Assembly (NCBI GenBank): GCA_047636495.1
Contig: JBLILH010000005.1
Span: 56,668 to 120,667, forward strand
Source of the DNA: Endobugula sp047636495
GTDB lineage: Bacteria > Pseudomonadota > Gammaproteobacteria > Pseudomonadales > Cellvibrionaceae
Direction: 5' to 3'
Length of the DNA stretch: 64,000 nt
The notes below the pieces were generated by a model. The model saw only the letters and a list, made by a program, of their open reading frames with translations, was not told the DNA's origin and did no database searches. The position numbers were made by a program, and so were the translations under genes. Positions within the stretch are counted from its first letter, which is position 1, and every line of letters starts with the position of its first letter. Below are positions 9,801-18,326 of this stretch, one piece after another.

Positions 9801-11022
9801 AAAGGCGTTACCTAAACAATGGCGTAAGAATTTTGTCCCAGTCCCTAGTTGCGTTGATAAAGCTCTGGGGCGTTTATTCCCTAAGCAACACGCGTTAGCT
9901 GACGGTTTGAGTGCGGAGTTGTTGCGCCAGACCGGTGTGAAAATACCGAATCAGTTGTGGAACAATATTCAGCTTGATAGTTATTACCAAATGAATATTA
10001 TTGTGGTGGATCAACACCAGAAAAAAATTGATTCAGGGCGTGATTTATCGGTATTAAAAGAACGTTATCGTGATCATGTTCAAGAACATTTACAAATAGT
10101 GGGCGATGATTTTGAGCGAGAAGGGTTAACCGAGTGGGACTTCGAGTGTTTGCCTGAAAGCCATGAAATCGAGCAACAGGGCATGAGTATTCGTGCCTAC
10201 CCTGCGTTGGTCGACCGTGGCCACTGTGTAGATATTAAACTATACGATAACCCTCAGGAGGCTTTAGTTGATAGTGTAAAAGGCATGGTGCGCTTAGCCG
10301 TAATAAGCCAAAAAGAGACGACGAAGTATCTACATAAAAACCTTTTTAAAGGCAAGGAGCTAGGCTTGAGTATGGTGGATATTGGCGCTAAAGAGAAAAT
10401 AGTGGATGATATTATTTGTGCTGCAGTAAAACAGGTGTGTTTTAACTCCGCGACAGTATCCTTATCATTGTTCGAACAGTTACCCTTAAAACAGGTGTTA
10501 GTAAGAGATAGAGCTGTATTTGAGCAAGTCGTTGAGCAAGGGCGCAGTATGGTTGTAGCGCGTGCCGAGTTGTTGGCCTCTTTGTTAGTAAAAGCGTTAG
10601 CCCAAGTTGTCGCGATTAAAAAAGCCATTAAACAAGCCAAAAATCCCTTAGCGATGGCCTATGCAGCGGGTGACGTTCAGCTTCAGCTTCAGCAGCTTTT
10701 CTATAAAGGCATGATTTACCATACGCCTTATTTTGCTTTGCAGCAGTATTCACGGTATTTAAAAGCGATTGAATTGCGTTTAGACAAAGTGGCTGCACAC
10801 GTTAATAAAGATCGTGCCTTAATGGTGGAAATCAGCCAGTTGATAGCCCGTTTTGACAATAAAGTGCAACAATTAGGCTATGCTGAAGTACAACTAAATG
10901 ATGAATTACATCTCTATCGCTGGATGTTTGAAGAACTGCGGGTCTCATTCTTTGCACAAACAGTCAAAACTGTGATGCCGGTATCGACAAAACGTATCAA
11001 TAAACAATGGACTTTATGTTAA
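6832..11022 (+). CDS. hrpA: ATP-dependent RNA helicase HrpA
   Basis: This 1396-residue DEAH-box helicase is somewhat longer than the about 1300-residue E. coli HrpA. Visible motifs are Walker A GETGSGKTT (about 122-130), DEAH at 219-222, SAT near 248 and the helicase C-domain motif QRKGRCGRV. Helicase-associated regions and the long C-terminal domain typical of HrpA follow. HrpA acts on RNA in the cytoplasm and is linked in E. coli to mRNA processing and resolving stalled ribosomes. The start is TTG, supported by TAGGTGAG at 6817-6824. Part of the extra length is a lysine/glutamine-rich insert near residues 640-690 built on a 15-bp tandem repeat. It is followed by mlaA after a 177-bp gap. Confidence 0.97.
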   Translation: MSALDPHNITDAVSHYRALLDDVTTKDHFRLSRQWRTVVGSKNQDNNIQQKNNQKTHNEQNTLVENAHWQALTAKIDASHTRVQQRRNALPEVTYPDDLPISEKRDLIAETIALHQVVVLTGETGSGKTTQLPKICLSIGRGVRGMIGHTQPRRIAARTVATRIAEELNTPLGESVGYQVRFTDKASDNTHIKLMTDGILLAEIQQDRFLSRYDTIIIDEAHERSLNIDFLMGYLKQLLPKRPDLKVIITSATIDVEKFSKHFNDAPVIEVSGRTYAVEVRYRPPLDTANDDEGVDILSTMLTAIDEIRSEDTSGDMLIFFSGEREIREAALMIRRAQIPHVEVLPLYARLTVAEQNKIFQSHRGQRVVLSTNVAETALTVPGIRYVIDTGVARVSRYSFRTKVQRLPIEPISQASANQRKGRCGRVSEGICIRLYSEDDFNQRPEFTDAEILRTNLAAVILQMSQLKLGDIRHFPFVDPPDHRLINDGNKLLEELQALDAQGKLLPLGRQLATLPVDPRLGRMLLAAKDKGCLHEMAIIVSALSVQDPRERPGNKQQAADQAHRQWWDEKSDFIAYLNLWAAYEEQRQDLSGNQLQKWCKKQYIAYMRMREWRDIHTQICVALKRIGFTVHNKDKTTEKNDSSGVKLIKQQPVEKKSIKVQSIKIQSIKVQGVDLKDNNEVNNYADIHSALLSGLLGYIGFLSEEKGTVGEYLGTRNRRFSLFPGSSQFKKKPKWMVAGQLLETSKLYAHNAAKVDPQWILDNAQHLIKRHHAEPHYTAKSGQVMAFEKITLYGITLIEKQSVSYGAIDPKKSREIFIRAALVEGQYGDHGQVKQRLARKPSSSSDFFIHQQTLLNDLNELEAKSRRRDIVVDEEILFAFYDARVPIAVVNLSGFEHWRKTVEKTEPTLLFIDRDALMQHDASDITEAQFPNAMVMEGYTLPLSYHFEPNHPDDGVSVHVPVTALHLIKYTSLEWLVPGLLREKCIAMIKALPKQWRKNFVPVPSCVDKALGRLFPKQHALADGLSAELLRQTGVKIPNQLWNNIQLDSYYQMNIIVVDQHQKKIDSGRDLSVLKERYRDHVQEHLQIVGDDFEREGLTEWDFECLPESHEIEQQGMSIRAYPALVDRGHCVDIKLYDNPQEALVDSVKGMVRLAVISQKETTKYLHKNLFKGKELGLSMVDIGAKEKIVDDIICAAVKQVCFNSATVSLSLFEQLPLKQVLVRDRAVFEQVVEQGRSMVVARAELLASLLVKALAQVVAIKKAIKQAKNPLAMAYAAGDVQLQLQQLFYKGMIYHTPYFALQQYSRYLKAIELRLDKVAAHVNKDRALMVEISQLIARFDNKVQQLGYAEVQLNDELHLYRWMFEELRVSFFAQTVKTVMPVSTKRINKQWTLC
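8803..8847. repeat. 15-bp tandem repeat, 3 copies, inside hrpA
   Basis: Units TCTATAAAAGTACAG start at 8803, 8818 and 8833, with one or two substitutions. The unit is a multiple of three, so the frame survives and encodes three runs of SIK(V/I)Q. It lies in a low-complexity insert of HrpA between recognisable domains, so it probably forms a flexible or helical linker. Confidence 0.9.
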
Positions 11023-11199
11023 CATGCGCTTTTATATGACTTGCACAGTATATAGCCGAAGCCAGTGCAGAGCAAAGTTGCAATAGAGCGTAATAAATAG
11101 GCTAGTACCCAATATACCCGAAAAAATCACAGCAAAGGACGCTAATGTTATACATGTCTTTGTTTTATTCACTCTTCAGTAGCGACTTATTAACGCCTT

Positions 11200-11937
11200 A
11201 TGACTATTCGACTATTACTGCTTCCACTATTATTTTCGCTGCTATCAGCATGTGCATTTACGCCAGAAGGCAAGGGCCAAGATCAATACGCACATGCTAT
11301 TGACCCTTACGAAGGTTTTAATAGAAAGGTGTACGGCTTTAATAATGGCGTAGATAACCTCTTACTTAAACCCGCTGCACAAGGCTACAGGTTTGTGATG
11401 CCAGACGTGGTGGAGACAGGCGTCAGTAATTTTTTTAGTAATTTATTAGAAGTGAGGAATATCCTTAACTCGCTTTTACAAGGCAAGGGTGAAAAAGCGG
11501 CAAATTCTACTGGGCGCTTTATTTTCAATTCGACCATTGGCTTGGCGGGCTTGTTTGATGTTGCTGGAGGCTTAGGCCTCGAAAAGCAGGAGGGTGAAGA
11601 CTTTGGTCAGACGCTGGGTGCATGGGGCGTAGAGTCTGGTTCGTACCTAGTACTACCTTTACTCGGTCCGTCAACATTTCGCGATGGCCTAGGTATCCCG
11701 GTTGATATGTATGTTGATCCTATTAATTACCATGATCAAAGTTCTGTGCGGACAGGGTTAACAGTACTAAAAGTGATTGATGTTCGCGCAGGGTTGCTGG
11801 AGGCAGAAAAATTGATGAGTGGTGATAAATACGTCTTCATGCGCGACGCTTATTTGCAGCGTCGCGAATACCTAGTTAAAGACGGAAAAATAGAGGACAC
11901 CTTTGGCGGAGAGATTAATATCAATAGCGACTTTTGA
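11200..11937 (+). CDS. mlaA: MlaA (VacJ) outer-membrane lipoprotein
   Basis: This 245-residue lipoprotein has a signal peptide ending in the lipobox LLSAC, so lipidated Cys18 is followed by Ala, which fits outer-membrane retention. The MlaA signature DPYEGFNRKVYGFNN comes directly after, and GLFDVAG and LPLLGPSTFRD are present. MlaA works with OmpC/F-type porins and the Mla ABC system to remove phospholipids from the outer leaflet of the outer membrane. Length and motifs are complete. No other mla gene lies in the window. It is convergent with the PilZ gene 38 bp downstream. Confidence 0.96.
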   Translation: MTIRLLLLPLLFSLLSACAFTPEGKGQDQYAHAIDPYEGFNRKVYGFNNGVDNLLLKPAAQGYRFVMPDVVETGVSNFFSNLLEVRNILNSLLQGKGEKAANSTGRFIFNSTIGLAGLFDVAGGLGLEKQEGEDFGQTLGAWGVESGSYLVLPLLGPSTFRDGLGIPVDMYVDPINYHDQSSVRTGLTVLKVIDVRAGLLEAEKLMSGDKYVFMRDAYLQRREYLVKDGKIEDTFGGEININSDF

Positions 11938-11975
11938 TGTTAGTCAATATTTAGCTAAAATTTATTCTGATCTAT

Positions 11976-12302
11976 CTAACAAACAACCGCCGTATTTTTA
12001 TCATCCATAATATCAAGAATTTCTAACCCTAGCAGGCACTTGTCTTCAGCCAATGCCAACAATCTCGCCACAGAACAGCGTGCTTGAAATATGGGTTCGT
12101 TACTGCTTTTAGGCATAAGCGTCACTAGTAGCTCGCTGTCCACTGGAATGGCTGCATTAACAGTTAGCAGCATGCCGCTGCCACTTAAATCATTACATAC
12201 GCCCTGAGTCACAATTCCTTGCTGTTCTACTTTTACTTCAGCGGGGGTATTGACCGTCATCCGAATAAAGTTCCGCTTTTCTGAATAATCTCGCTTTATC
12301 AT
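11976..12302 (-). CDS. PilZ-domain protein
   Basis: This 108-residue protein is a single PilZ domain. The cyclic-di-GMP binding pattern is visible: RNFIR near residues 10-14 (RxxxR) and NDLSGSGM near 38-45 (D/NxSxxG). It probably binds cyclic di-GMP and passes the signal to an unknown partner in motility or surface behaviour. It is divergent from the response-regulator phosphatase gene that starts at 12520, with a 217-bp spacer. I see no other cyclic-di-GMP enzyme in the window. Confidence 0.88.
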   Translation of the reverse strand: MIKRDYSEKRNFIRMTVNTPAEVKVEQQGIVTQGVCNDLSGSGMLLTVNAAIPVDSELLVTLMPKSSNEPIFQARCSVARLLALAEDKCLLGLEILDIMDDKNTAVVC

Positions 12303-12519
12303 TATTTTTCCTTCGTTGGCAGGTTTAAGGTGATTATTATCAACATATAATGAGGCCTGCTGTCGCCGATATAGACGCTCACGAGTACTCCAGAATAAGC
12401 ATAGTCAAAGAACACAATTCTGCATGGTTTTTCTATAAAAACGTCTTGCTTGCCCGTAAATAAAAGAGTAGTGTAAGTGTTTAAATACCCTTCACTGTAC
12501 GTCTTAAAGCCTATTATTG

Positions 12520-13710
12520 ATGGATAATGCTCTCTATAAAATACTTGTAATCGACGATGAACTCGGCGTCCGTCAGAGCTTAACAGCGTACTTAGAAGAC
12601 AGTGGCTTTCAAGTCTATGATGCTGCGGATGCGGCTACTGGCCTCGAGTCATTCAAAAACATTCTTCCTGACCTAGTGATTACTGATCTCAGTATGCCAG
12701 AAATAGATGGTTTGGTGTTAATGCAACAAATTCACGATCTATTACCGAGCGCGCCTGTTATCGTTATCTCAGGTGCTGGAGTGATGGGTGATGTGGTGCA
12801 AGCATTGCGCTTAGGCGCTACGGATTTTCTTATCAAGCCCATTGTTGATATGGAAGTACTGGTGATGGCAATACACAAAAGTTTGGAGCGTTGCCAGTTA
12901 TTGGTCGATAATGAGCGTTATCGCTTAGAGTCCGAGAAAGCGAATACTGAATTAAGGCGGCACATCGCTTCACTAGAGCAGGATCAGCGTGCAGGTAACT
13001 TTGTACAACAATCCATGTCACCAGTATCCCCTTTTACTGCGGGCCAATATATTTGTGAGCACGACCTGATCCCCGCACTTTATTTAAGCGGTGACTGTGT
13101 CGACTACGCATTTATTCGGCAACGTTATTATGCGTTTTACTTAGCGGATGTCTCTGGTCATGGGTCAGCACCCGCATTTGTTACTATTTGGCTGCGTAAT
13201 GTTGTAGCTCAGCTTGTGCGTTTAAAAAAAATGCTAGTGGATTTTGACAGCCTTGGCAACGGCCTACTTAGCCTACTTAGCCTGATTAATAAGCAGCTGA
13301 TAGAAATGGGTATCAATAACCATCTAACGATTATTATTGGAGTTTTAGACACAGCTACTGACCAGCTTTATTATGTAGTGGCAGGGCATTTACCTTTGCC
13401 GGTATTACTCCATGAAAATAAGGCTGAATTCTTGCCCGGAACGGGTAAGCCTGTTGGTTTATTTGAACATGCCAAATGGGCAGTATCTCAAATTAGTTTA
13501 CCGAAAGGTGCTTATTCTCTTTTGCTATTTTCTGACGGCATACTAGAATTGATAGAAGAAAAAGAGTTGATGGCGAAAGAAGACCTTCTGCTGAATATTG
13601 TTGAAGAGTCCCAAGGACATGTCGATAGTATTATAGAAGGTTTGGGTGTGAGAAATATTGCAGAATTACCTGATGATGTAGCTGTACTTTCAATTAGAAA
13701 GGTGGTGTAG
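12520..13710 (+). CDS. Response regulator fused to PP2C/SpoIIE-type phosphatase (HsbR-like)
   Basis: A 396-residue two-domain protein. The receiver domain (1-125) has acidic residues at 12-14, phosphoacceptor Asp56 (VITDLSMP) and Lys106 (FLIKP). A short helical linker (about 125-160) leads to a PP2C-like SpoIIE phosphatase domain with metal-binding Asp192 (SGDCVDY) and Asp210 (LADVSGHG), a further Asp in LLFSDG, and LPDDVAVL near the end. Proteins of this design dephosphorylate STAS-domain anti-anti-sigma proteins on cue from a histidine kinase. The next gene encodes such a STAS protein, which supports the role. The HATPase kinase domain found in Pseudomonas HsbR is absent. I use the ATG at 12520, just after a TTG. 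Confidence 0.9.
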   Translation: MDNALYKILVIDDELGVRQSLTAYLEDSGFQVYDAADAATGLESFKNILPDLVITDLSMPEIDGLVLMQQIHDLLPSAPVIVISGAGVMGDVVQALRLGATDFLIKPIVDMEVLVMAIHKSLERCQLLVDNERYRLESEKANTELRRHIASLEQDQRAGNFVQQSMSPVSPFTAGQYICEHDLIPALYLSGDCVDYAFIRQRYYAFYLADVSGHGSAPAFVTIWLRNVVAQLVRLKKMLVDFDSLGNGLLSLLSLINKQLIEMGINNHLTIIIGVLDTATDQLYYVVAGHLPLPVLLHENKAEFLPGTGKPVGLFEHAKWAVSQISLPKGAYSLLLFSDGILELIEEKELMAKEDLLLNIVEESQGHVDSIIEGLGVRNIAELPDDVAVLSIRKVV

Positions 13711-13741
13711 GTGTGTTTTTGATAAAGGTAGCAGTAGAATT

Positions 13742-14239
13742 ATGTTAGAAGCATCCGTAGGTCGGATTCTGGTCGCTGACCACTTGGGTGTTTATGTCAT
13801 CAAGATGTTAGGTGATGTACGTTTAACATTATGTGTGTCGTTTGATCAGTATATCGAAACGTTATTTGGCAAAAACGACTTTTGTACTATTTTGTTTGAC
13901 CTCTCTGAAGTAGATGGTCTTGACAGTACTACTTTGGGACTTATTGCTAAAATAGCAGTGAAAAGCGAAAATATTAAAAATATACAACCGATGATTATTT
14001 GCAGTAGTCCAGGGATTATCAAACTATTGACCTCCATGGGAATAGATTCAGTTTGCCAAATCATCGACAGCCCACCAAGTAATTATTGCCCTTCGCAGAC
14101 TTTTTCTGGATTAAGCGTATGTGATGATGAAGGCGTTGTGAAGGAGAAGGTCCTCGAGGCGCACTGCATACTGATGGAGTTAAATGAGTCTAATCATGAA
14201 ACGTTTAAAGATCTAGTACAAACATTGGGTAATAACTAA
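13742..14239 (+). CDS. STAS-domain anti-sigma-factor antagonist (HsbA-like)
   Basis: This 165-residue protein has an N-terminal STAS domain (about 1-110). The phosphorylation-site segment GLDSTTLG places the likely acceptor Ser62 and Thr63. The C-terminal 55 residues are of unknown structure. STAS antagonists swap partners with an anti-sigma factor or another target depending on phosphorylation. The phosphatase gene 31 bp upstream is its probable activator. No anti-sigma factor or sigma factor is seen here, so the final target is unknown. The glycosyltransferase 16 bp downstream is probably in the same transcript. Confidence 0.88.
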   Translation: MLEASVGRILVADHLGVYVIKMLGDVRLTLCVSFDQYIETLFGKNDFCTILFDLSEVDGLDSTTLGLIAKIAVKSENIKNIQPMIICSSPGIIKLLTSMGIDSVCQIIDSPPSNYCPSQTFSGLSVCDDEGVVKEKVLEAHCILMELNESNHETFKDLVQTLGNN

Positions 14240-14255
14240 GAGCCTATAATATATC

Positions 14256-15590
14256 ATGAGTTATGTGATGGTGCTGTTAGTGCCTTTTTATCGTGTCGAT
14301 CAAGACATAATTGCCTGTGAAAGTGCATTTGCTGTTCATCTTAAAGCGCTATTACCGCGCATCAGTGCGTGGTCAGAAAAAATCATTGTCCATTCGCCTA
14401 TGATGAGTGAGCAATATTATCAATCTAATAAGCAATATTTAGCTCATATCAACTGTCATCAGGAAACGATTGAATATGTAGATGGTCCTTCCGTCGACCT
14501 ATCTCGATTACAGTTTCTGTTAAAATCGCCTTTTATTATTTGGCCAAAAATATGGCGGGTAGTCCGTTCGTCTAGCGTGGTTCATGCAAGTGCTTCTAAA
14601 GATATTTTCAAGCTGTTCACTATTACGTCGATTTTTTTCGCCGTCATTCAGGGTAAAAAAACCCTTTTTGCAATGGATATTGACCACCGTAATTCCGCTA
14701 AAATGTCATTTAAAACCGGTAGTTTTTCGCGGAAAAGTTACTGGTTGAGTCAGTATGTATATAACCCGCTAATTAGTCTGCAGCTGCGCTTCGCATCGCG
14801 TTTTTGTGACTTAGTCTTGTTTAAAGGTCAGTCATTGGTAGACGACTATGGCAAAGGTCGACATCATGTTAAAAACTTCTATGATACGGCTCACGACTTA
14901 TCTTTTATCATTAGTGAAGACACAGTAGCTAAAAAATTGTCATTGTGGGATTCAACAAAAGGTCAGATTAAATTAGTATATTTTGGTCGCTTGGTATCGT
15001 ATAAGGGCATCATAGATATGATGTTAGCGACTAAAAAAGCTGCTCAGCTAATGTTGAAAGCTAAGATAAATGCCACAACTAACGCTACAACTAATGTTAC
15101 AACTAACGCTACAACTAATGTTACAACAGCCAGTATGACCACCGTATCACTAACGATTATTGGCGCAGGCGAGCAAGAAAAAGAGTTAAGACACTTTGTC
15201 ATGCAGCATCAGCTAGAAGAGTGGGTTACTTTTAAAGAGGCAATGAGTTACGGCGAAGAGTTGTTTGATTGCTTGTCGGGATATGATTTTTTATTAGCTG
15301 CGCCGCATAGCGAAGATACGCCGAGAAGTGTATTTGATGCGATGGCGTGTGGTTTGCCAATGATCGCTTACGATACCTATTATTACCAAGATTTAGCGCG
15401 AACCGGCACAGTTAAAACGGTACCGTGGTTATCACCTGATGCGATGGCAGATGCCATTGTAGAGCTTTCTAACGACGCTGAATTAGTCAGTAAGATGATT
15501 AATAAATGTCGAGATTTCGCCATTAATAACACACAAAAAATATGGCTTGATAAACGTTTAGCTTGGACAAATGAGTTTCTATCTAAATAG
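14256..15590 (+). CDS. Family 4-like glycosyltransferase
   Basis: This 444-residue protein has the two-domain GT-B pattern. The C-terminal half holds VYFGRLVSYKGIIDMM, a nucleotide-sugar binding region and SEDTPRSVFDAMACGLPMIA, where the Glu of the usual EX7E motif region is Asp-shifted. It should transfer a sugar from an activated donor onto a glycan or lipid; neither substrate is identifiable. It follows the phosphatase/STAS pair closely, so it may be made together with that switch and could build a surface glycan under its control (inference). A 12-bp tandem repeat inserts a Thr/Asn-rich stretch between the two domains. Confidence 0.85.
   Translation: MSYVMVLLVPFYRVDQDIIACESAFAVHLKALLPRISAWSEKIIVHSPMMSEQYYQSNKQYLAHINCHQETIEYVDGPSVDLSRLQFLLKSPFIIWPKIWRVVRSSSVVHASASKDIFKLFTITSIFFAVIQGKKTLFAMDIDHRNSAKMSFKTGSFSRKSYWLSQYVYNPLISLQLRFASRFCDLVLFKGQSLVDDYGKGRHHVKNFYDTAHDLSFIISEDTVAKKLSLWDSTKGQIKLVYFGRLVSYKGIIDMMLATKKAAQLMLKAKINATTNATTNVTTNATTNVTTASMTTVSLTIIGAGEQEKELRHFVMQHQLEEWVTFKEAMSYGEELFDCLSGYDFLLAAPHSEDTPRSVFDAMACGLPMIAYDTYYYQDLARTGTVKTVPWLSPDAMADAIVELSNDAELVSKMINKCRDFAINNTQKIWLDKRLAWTNEFLSK
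15069..15128. repeat. 12-bp tandem repeat, 5 copies, inside the glycosyltransferase
   Basis: Five units alternating AACGCTACAACT and AATGTTACAACT-like sequences run from 15069 to 15128. They encode N(A/V)TT five times. The alternation shows a 24-bp higher-order unit, so the array grew by duplication of pairs. The frame is preserved. The segment lies in a surface-exposed linker of the C-terminal domain. Confidence 0.92.
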
Positions 15591-15604
15591 CTCTTCGTTT
15601 TACA

Positions 15605-16060
15605 CTAACTGTCTCTTATTTCATGTTTAGAGCGAATAAAATCGCTGTGTCGCAAATGAATCAAATCGGCGATGCGGCGTACTATATGCTCTTCGTGTTT
15701 ATCTAACACGCCATCTGCATAAGCAATCGTCCACAGTTCACAGGCTAATTTATACTTAGCGTCGTCATCACAATGGCGGTTAATCAGTTGCGTAAATTGA
15801 AACAGCGAAGACGCTTCGTTAGATGCTGTTTTCGCGCTTTTGATTAATTCAGACAAGTCATCTTTGGCTAGCGAGAATCGTGTGGCTAATACCGTATTTA
15901 ACGCATTTAGCTCTGTTTGATCAAACTGCTGGTCGATGGTTGCGACTTCAACTAATAATGCCGCAGTAGCTAATTGTAGCTCGCCGGTAGATAGCTGCGC
16001 TGATTGCCCAGTTGGAGTTTCGACTAAGCTATCTAAAAGAGATTTCAGTTTGGCTAGCAT
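15605..16060 (-). CDS. TerB-domain protein
   Basis: This 151-residue helical protein matches the TerB (tellurite-resistance B) fold: an acidic helix with QLATAALLVEVATIDQQFD, and AYADGVLDKHEEHIVRRIADL near residues 115-135. TerB-like proteins bind metal ions and are often stress-associated; the exact role is unknown. It ends 14 bp from the convergent glycosyltransferase gene. Its start lies 1 bp after the stop codon of the transaldolase gene, so it is probably co-transcribed with transaldolase. Confidence 0.85.
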   Translation of the reverse strand: MLAKLKSLLDSLVETPTGQSAQLSTGELQLATAALLVEVATIDQQFDQTELNALNTVLATRFSLAKDDLSELIKSAKTASNEASSLFQFTQLINRHCDDDAKYKLACELWTIAYADGVLDKHEEHIVRRIADLIHLRHSDFIRSKHEIRDS

Positions 16061-16061
16061 C

Positions 16062-17018
16062 TTAGTTAACCTTCCCTAAGAGTACTTCAAGGCTAATCTG
16101 GTCTTTAACGAACTGTCTTATCCCTTCCGCAAGTTTTTCGGTTGCCATGAGGTTTTCATTCATCTGAAAACGAAACGTGGATTCTGTTAACGCAGGAGGT
16201 GATTCTTGTGTGGTCGAACTAGGCGATAGCTGGCGCGTCAGCTCGCGCGTATCTGCCTCTAGCTCAGCTAATAATATAGGGCTAATGGTGAGGCGATCAC
16301 AGCCTGCGAGTGCTTCGATCTGTCCGGTGTTACGAAAGCTCGCGCCCATCACAACCGTCTTAATATTGTGTTGCTTGTAATAGCAATAAATTTCGCTCAC
16401 CGATACCACGCCAGGGTCTTCGCTTGCGGTGTAGTCTGTTTTACCGGTGCTGGCTTTGTACCAATCTAAAATACGGCCAACAAAAGGCGATATCAAAAAT
16501 GCATTGGCATCGCCACAGGCAGCGGCTTGGGCAAAACTAAAGAGCAGTGTTAGGTTGCAATTTATGCTTTCTTTCTCTAATACTTCCGCCGCTTTAATAC
16601 CTTCCCATGTGGAGGCGATTTTAATTAATACGCGATCTTTACTGATCCCAGCATCGTTATAAAGTGCAATCAGTTGTTTGGCTTTCTTAATCGTCGCATC
16701 GGTGTCGAAAGACAAGCGCGCGTCTACCTCGGTAGAAATACGTCCTGGAATAATAGATAAAATTTCGCAGCCAATGAGCACCGCTAATTTATCTGCGGCG
16801 AAAGCAATAGCGGTATGTTGATCATTGCTTTGCTGTTTTCCCCATGATGACGCCTGATCAATTAAATGCGCATACTGTGGCATTTGTGCCGCTTTCAATA
16901 ATAGAGAGGGGTTTGTCGTCGCATCAAGCGGTTGGTACTGACGAATGGCTTCTATGTCGCCCGTGTCTGCGACCACATCGGTCATGGTTTTTAATTGCGC
17001 TAGTTTACTGCTCGTCAT
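16062..17018 (-). CDS. tal: Transaldolase
   Basis: This 318-residue enzyme of the non-oxidative pentose-phosphate pathway moves a dihydroxyacetone unit between sugar phosphates in the cytoplasm. The N-terminus DATTNPSLLLKAA, the Schiff-base Lys133 in VLIKIASTWEG (E. coli Lys132) and SPFVGRILDW all match TalA/TalB. Length is normal for the long (class I, E. coli TalB-type) form. The gene is followed at once by the TerB gene. Upstream on the same strand lies dusA, 104 bp away, and these may be separate transcripts. Confidence 0.97.
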   Translation of the reverse strand: MTSSKLAQLKTMTDVVADTGDIEAIRQYQPLDATTNPSLLLKAAQMPQYAHLIDQASSWGKQQSNDQHTAIAFAADKLAVLIGCEILSIIPGRISTEVDARLSFDTDATIKKAKQLIALYNDAGISKDRVLIKIASTWEGIKAAEVLEKESINCNLTLLFSFAQAAACGDANAFLISPFVGRILDWYKASTGKTDYTASEDPGVVSVSEIYCYYKQHNIKTVVMGASFRNTGQIEALAGCDRLTISPILLAELEADTRELTRQLSPSSTTQESPPALTESTFRFQMNENLMATEKLAEGIRQFVKDQISLEVLLGKVN

Positions 17019-17122
17019 ATTATTAACCTTCGTCTGAACCTAATTAATTAGATTATTGTTGTTTTTCGAAACGCTACATGACTAATCTTTACGTTAATGA
17101 TGTGTATTCATATGAATCAACA

Positions 17123-18091
17123 TTAAGCAATATAACGAAGTGCGTCAACCAATACATCGCCATTGGCATTTTCTTTATGGGCGTTTTCACTAATGTGCCG
17201 CCTAAAAGAACGCCCCCCCGGTTCACCATGAAATAAGCCTAATATATGGCGGCTTAAATGGTTAAGGCGAGAGCCTTTCTCTATTTGGCGAATACAATAG
17301 TCTGTATATTGCTCAGCAATAGCGATACGGCTTGGAACAGGGTGGTTGTCACCAAACAATTGTTGATCAGCTTTAGCGAGTAAGTAAGGGTTGCTATAGG
17401 CTTCTCGGCCAATCATCACGCCATCGACTTGTTCCAAGTGGGCTAGTGTATCGTTTAAGGTTTTAATACCGCCGTTAATCACAATGGTTAACTCGGGGAA
17501 TTCTTGCTTTAGACGATAAACAAAAGGGTATTCTAGCGGTGGAACTTCGCGGTTTTCTTTAGGGCTTAATCCTTGCAGCCATGCTTTACGTGCATGCACA
17601 ATAAAAGTCTTACAGCCTCTTGCGGCAATAGGGCGAATAAAATTTACCATGCCGTCGTAGTTGTCCATATCGTCGATACCAATGCGGTGCTTAATAGTCA
17701 CCTCAATATTGACTTTATTCTGCATGGCTTGATACGCATCGGCAACCGTCTCTGGATGTTCCATTAAACATGCGCCAATCATCCTGTTTTGCACGCGATC
17801 ACTAGGGCAACCACAATTCAAATTAACCTCATCGTAACCCCATTGCTCGGCCAAAATCGCGCACCGCGCTAACTCATCAGCATCACTCCCCCCCAGTTGT
17901 AATGCCAGCGGATGCTCTTCGGGGTTGTAGTCTAAAAAACGCGCAGGCTCACGATGCAGTAAAGCACCGGTTGTTATCATCTCGGTATAGAGGCGTGAGT
18001 GCTGAGACATTAAACGCCATAAATAACGGCAATGGCGGTCACTCCAGTCCATCATTGGGGCGACTGAAAAACGGTGAGGGGAATAAGTCAT
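17123..18091 (-). CDS. dusA: tRNA-dihydrouridine(20/20a) synthase DusA
   Basis: This 322-residue flavoenzyme reduces uridine to dihydrouridine in the tRNA D-loop. The N-terminal FMN barrel begins RFSVAPMMDWSDRHCRYLWR. The active-site motif NLNCGCPSDRVQ carries the catalytic Cys95. The C-terminal helical tRNA-binding part contains RHILGLFHGEPGGRSFRR. The motifs identify the DusA subfamily rather than DusB or DusC. The start ATG lies in a divergent region facing the M15 peptidase. Confidence 0.97.
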   Translation of the reverse strand: MTYSPHRFSVAPMMDWSDRHCRYLWRLMSQHSRLYTEMITTGALLHREPARFLDYNPEEHPLALQLGGSDADELARCAILAEQWGYDEVNLNCGCPSDRVQNRMIGACLMEHPETVADAYQAMQNKVNIEVTIKHRIGIDDMDNYDGMVNFIRPIAARGCKTFIVHARKAWLQGLSPKENREVPPLEYPFVYRLKQEFPELTIVINGGIKTLNDTLAHLEQVDGVMIGREAYSNPYLLAKADQQLFGDNHPVPSRIAIAEQYTDYCIRQIEKGSRLNHLSRHILGLFHGEPGGRSFRRHISENAHKENANGDVLVDALRYIA

Positions 18092-18326
18092 AGTGTTAGT
18101 TCATGAAATACGAGGTGCTTTTTTGGACGGCGTTAGGTGGTTATCTTCGCGTAATATTTTACATGAATCGAGTTTGTGTTGGTCGTTTTGTAATGGGAAA
18201 TACAGATTAACTATTAATAAACCATATGAAACGGGCATATTTGGGCTATTTTTGTGGTTTTTTGCTACACTTAATCGTAGATGTTGGTTTAGTATAGAGT
18301 AATAAGTATTTTATGAAACAGTATAT

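Noticed and set aside
18093..18302. Small gene between dusA and the M15 peptidase
   Set aside because: The 69-codon frame has no ribosome-binding site or recognisable sequence and overlaps the dusA promoter.
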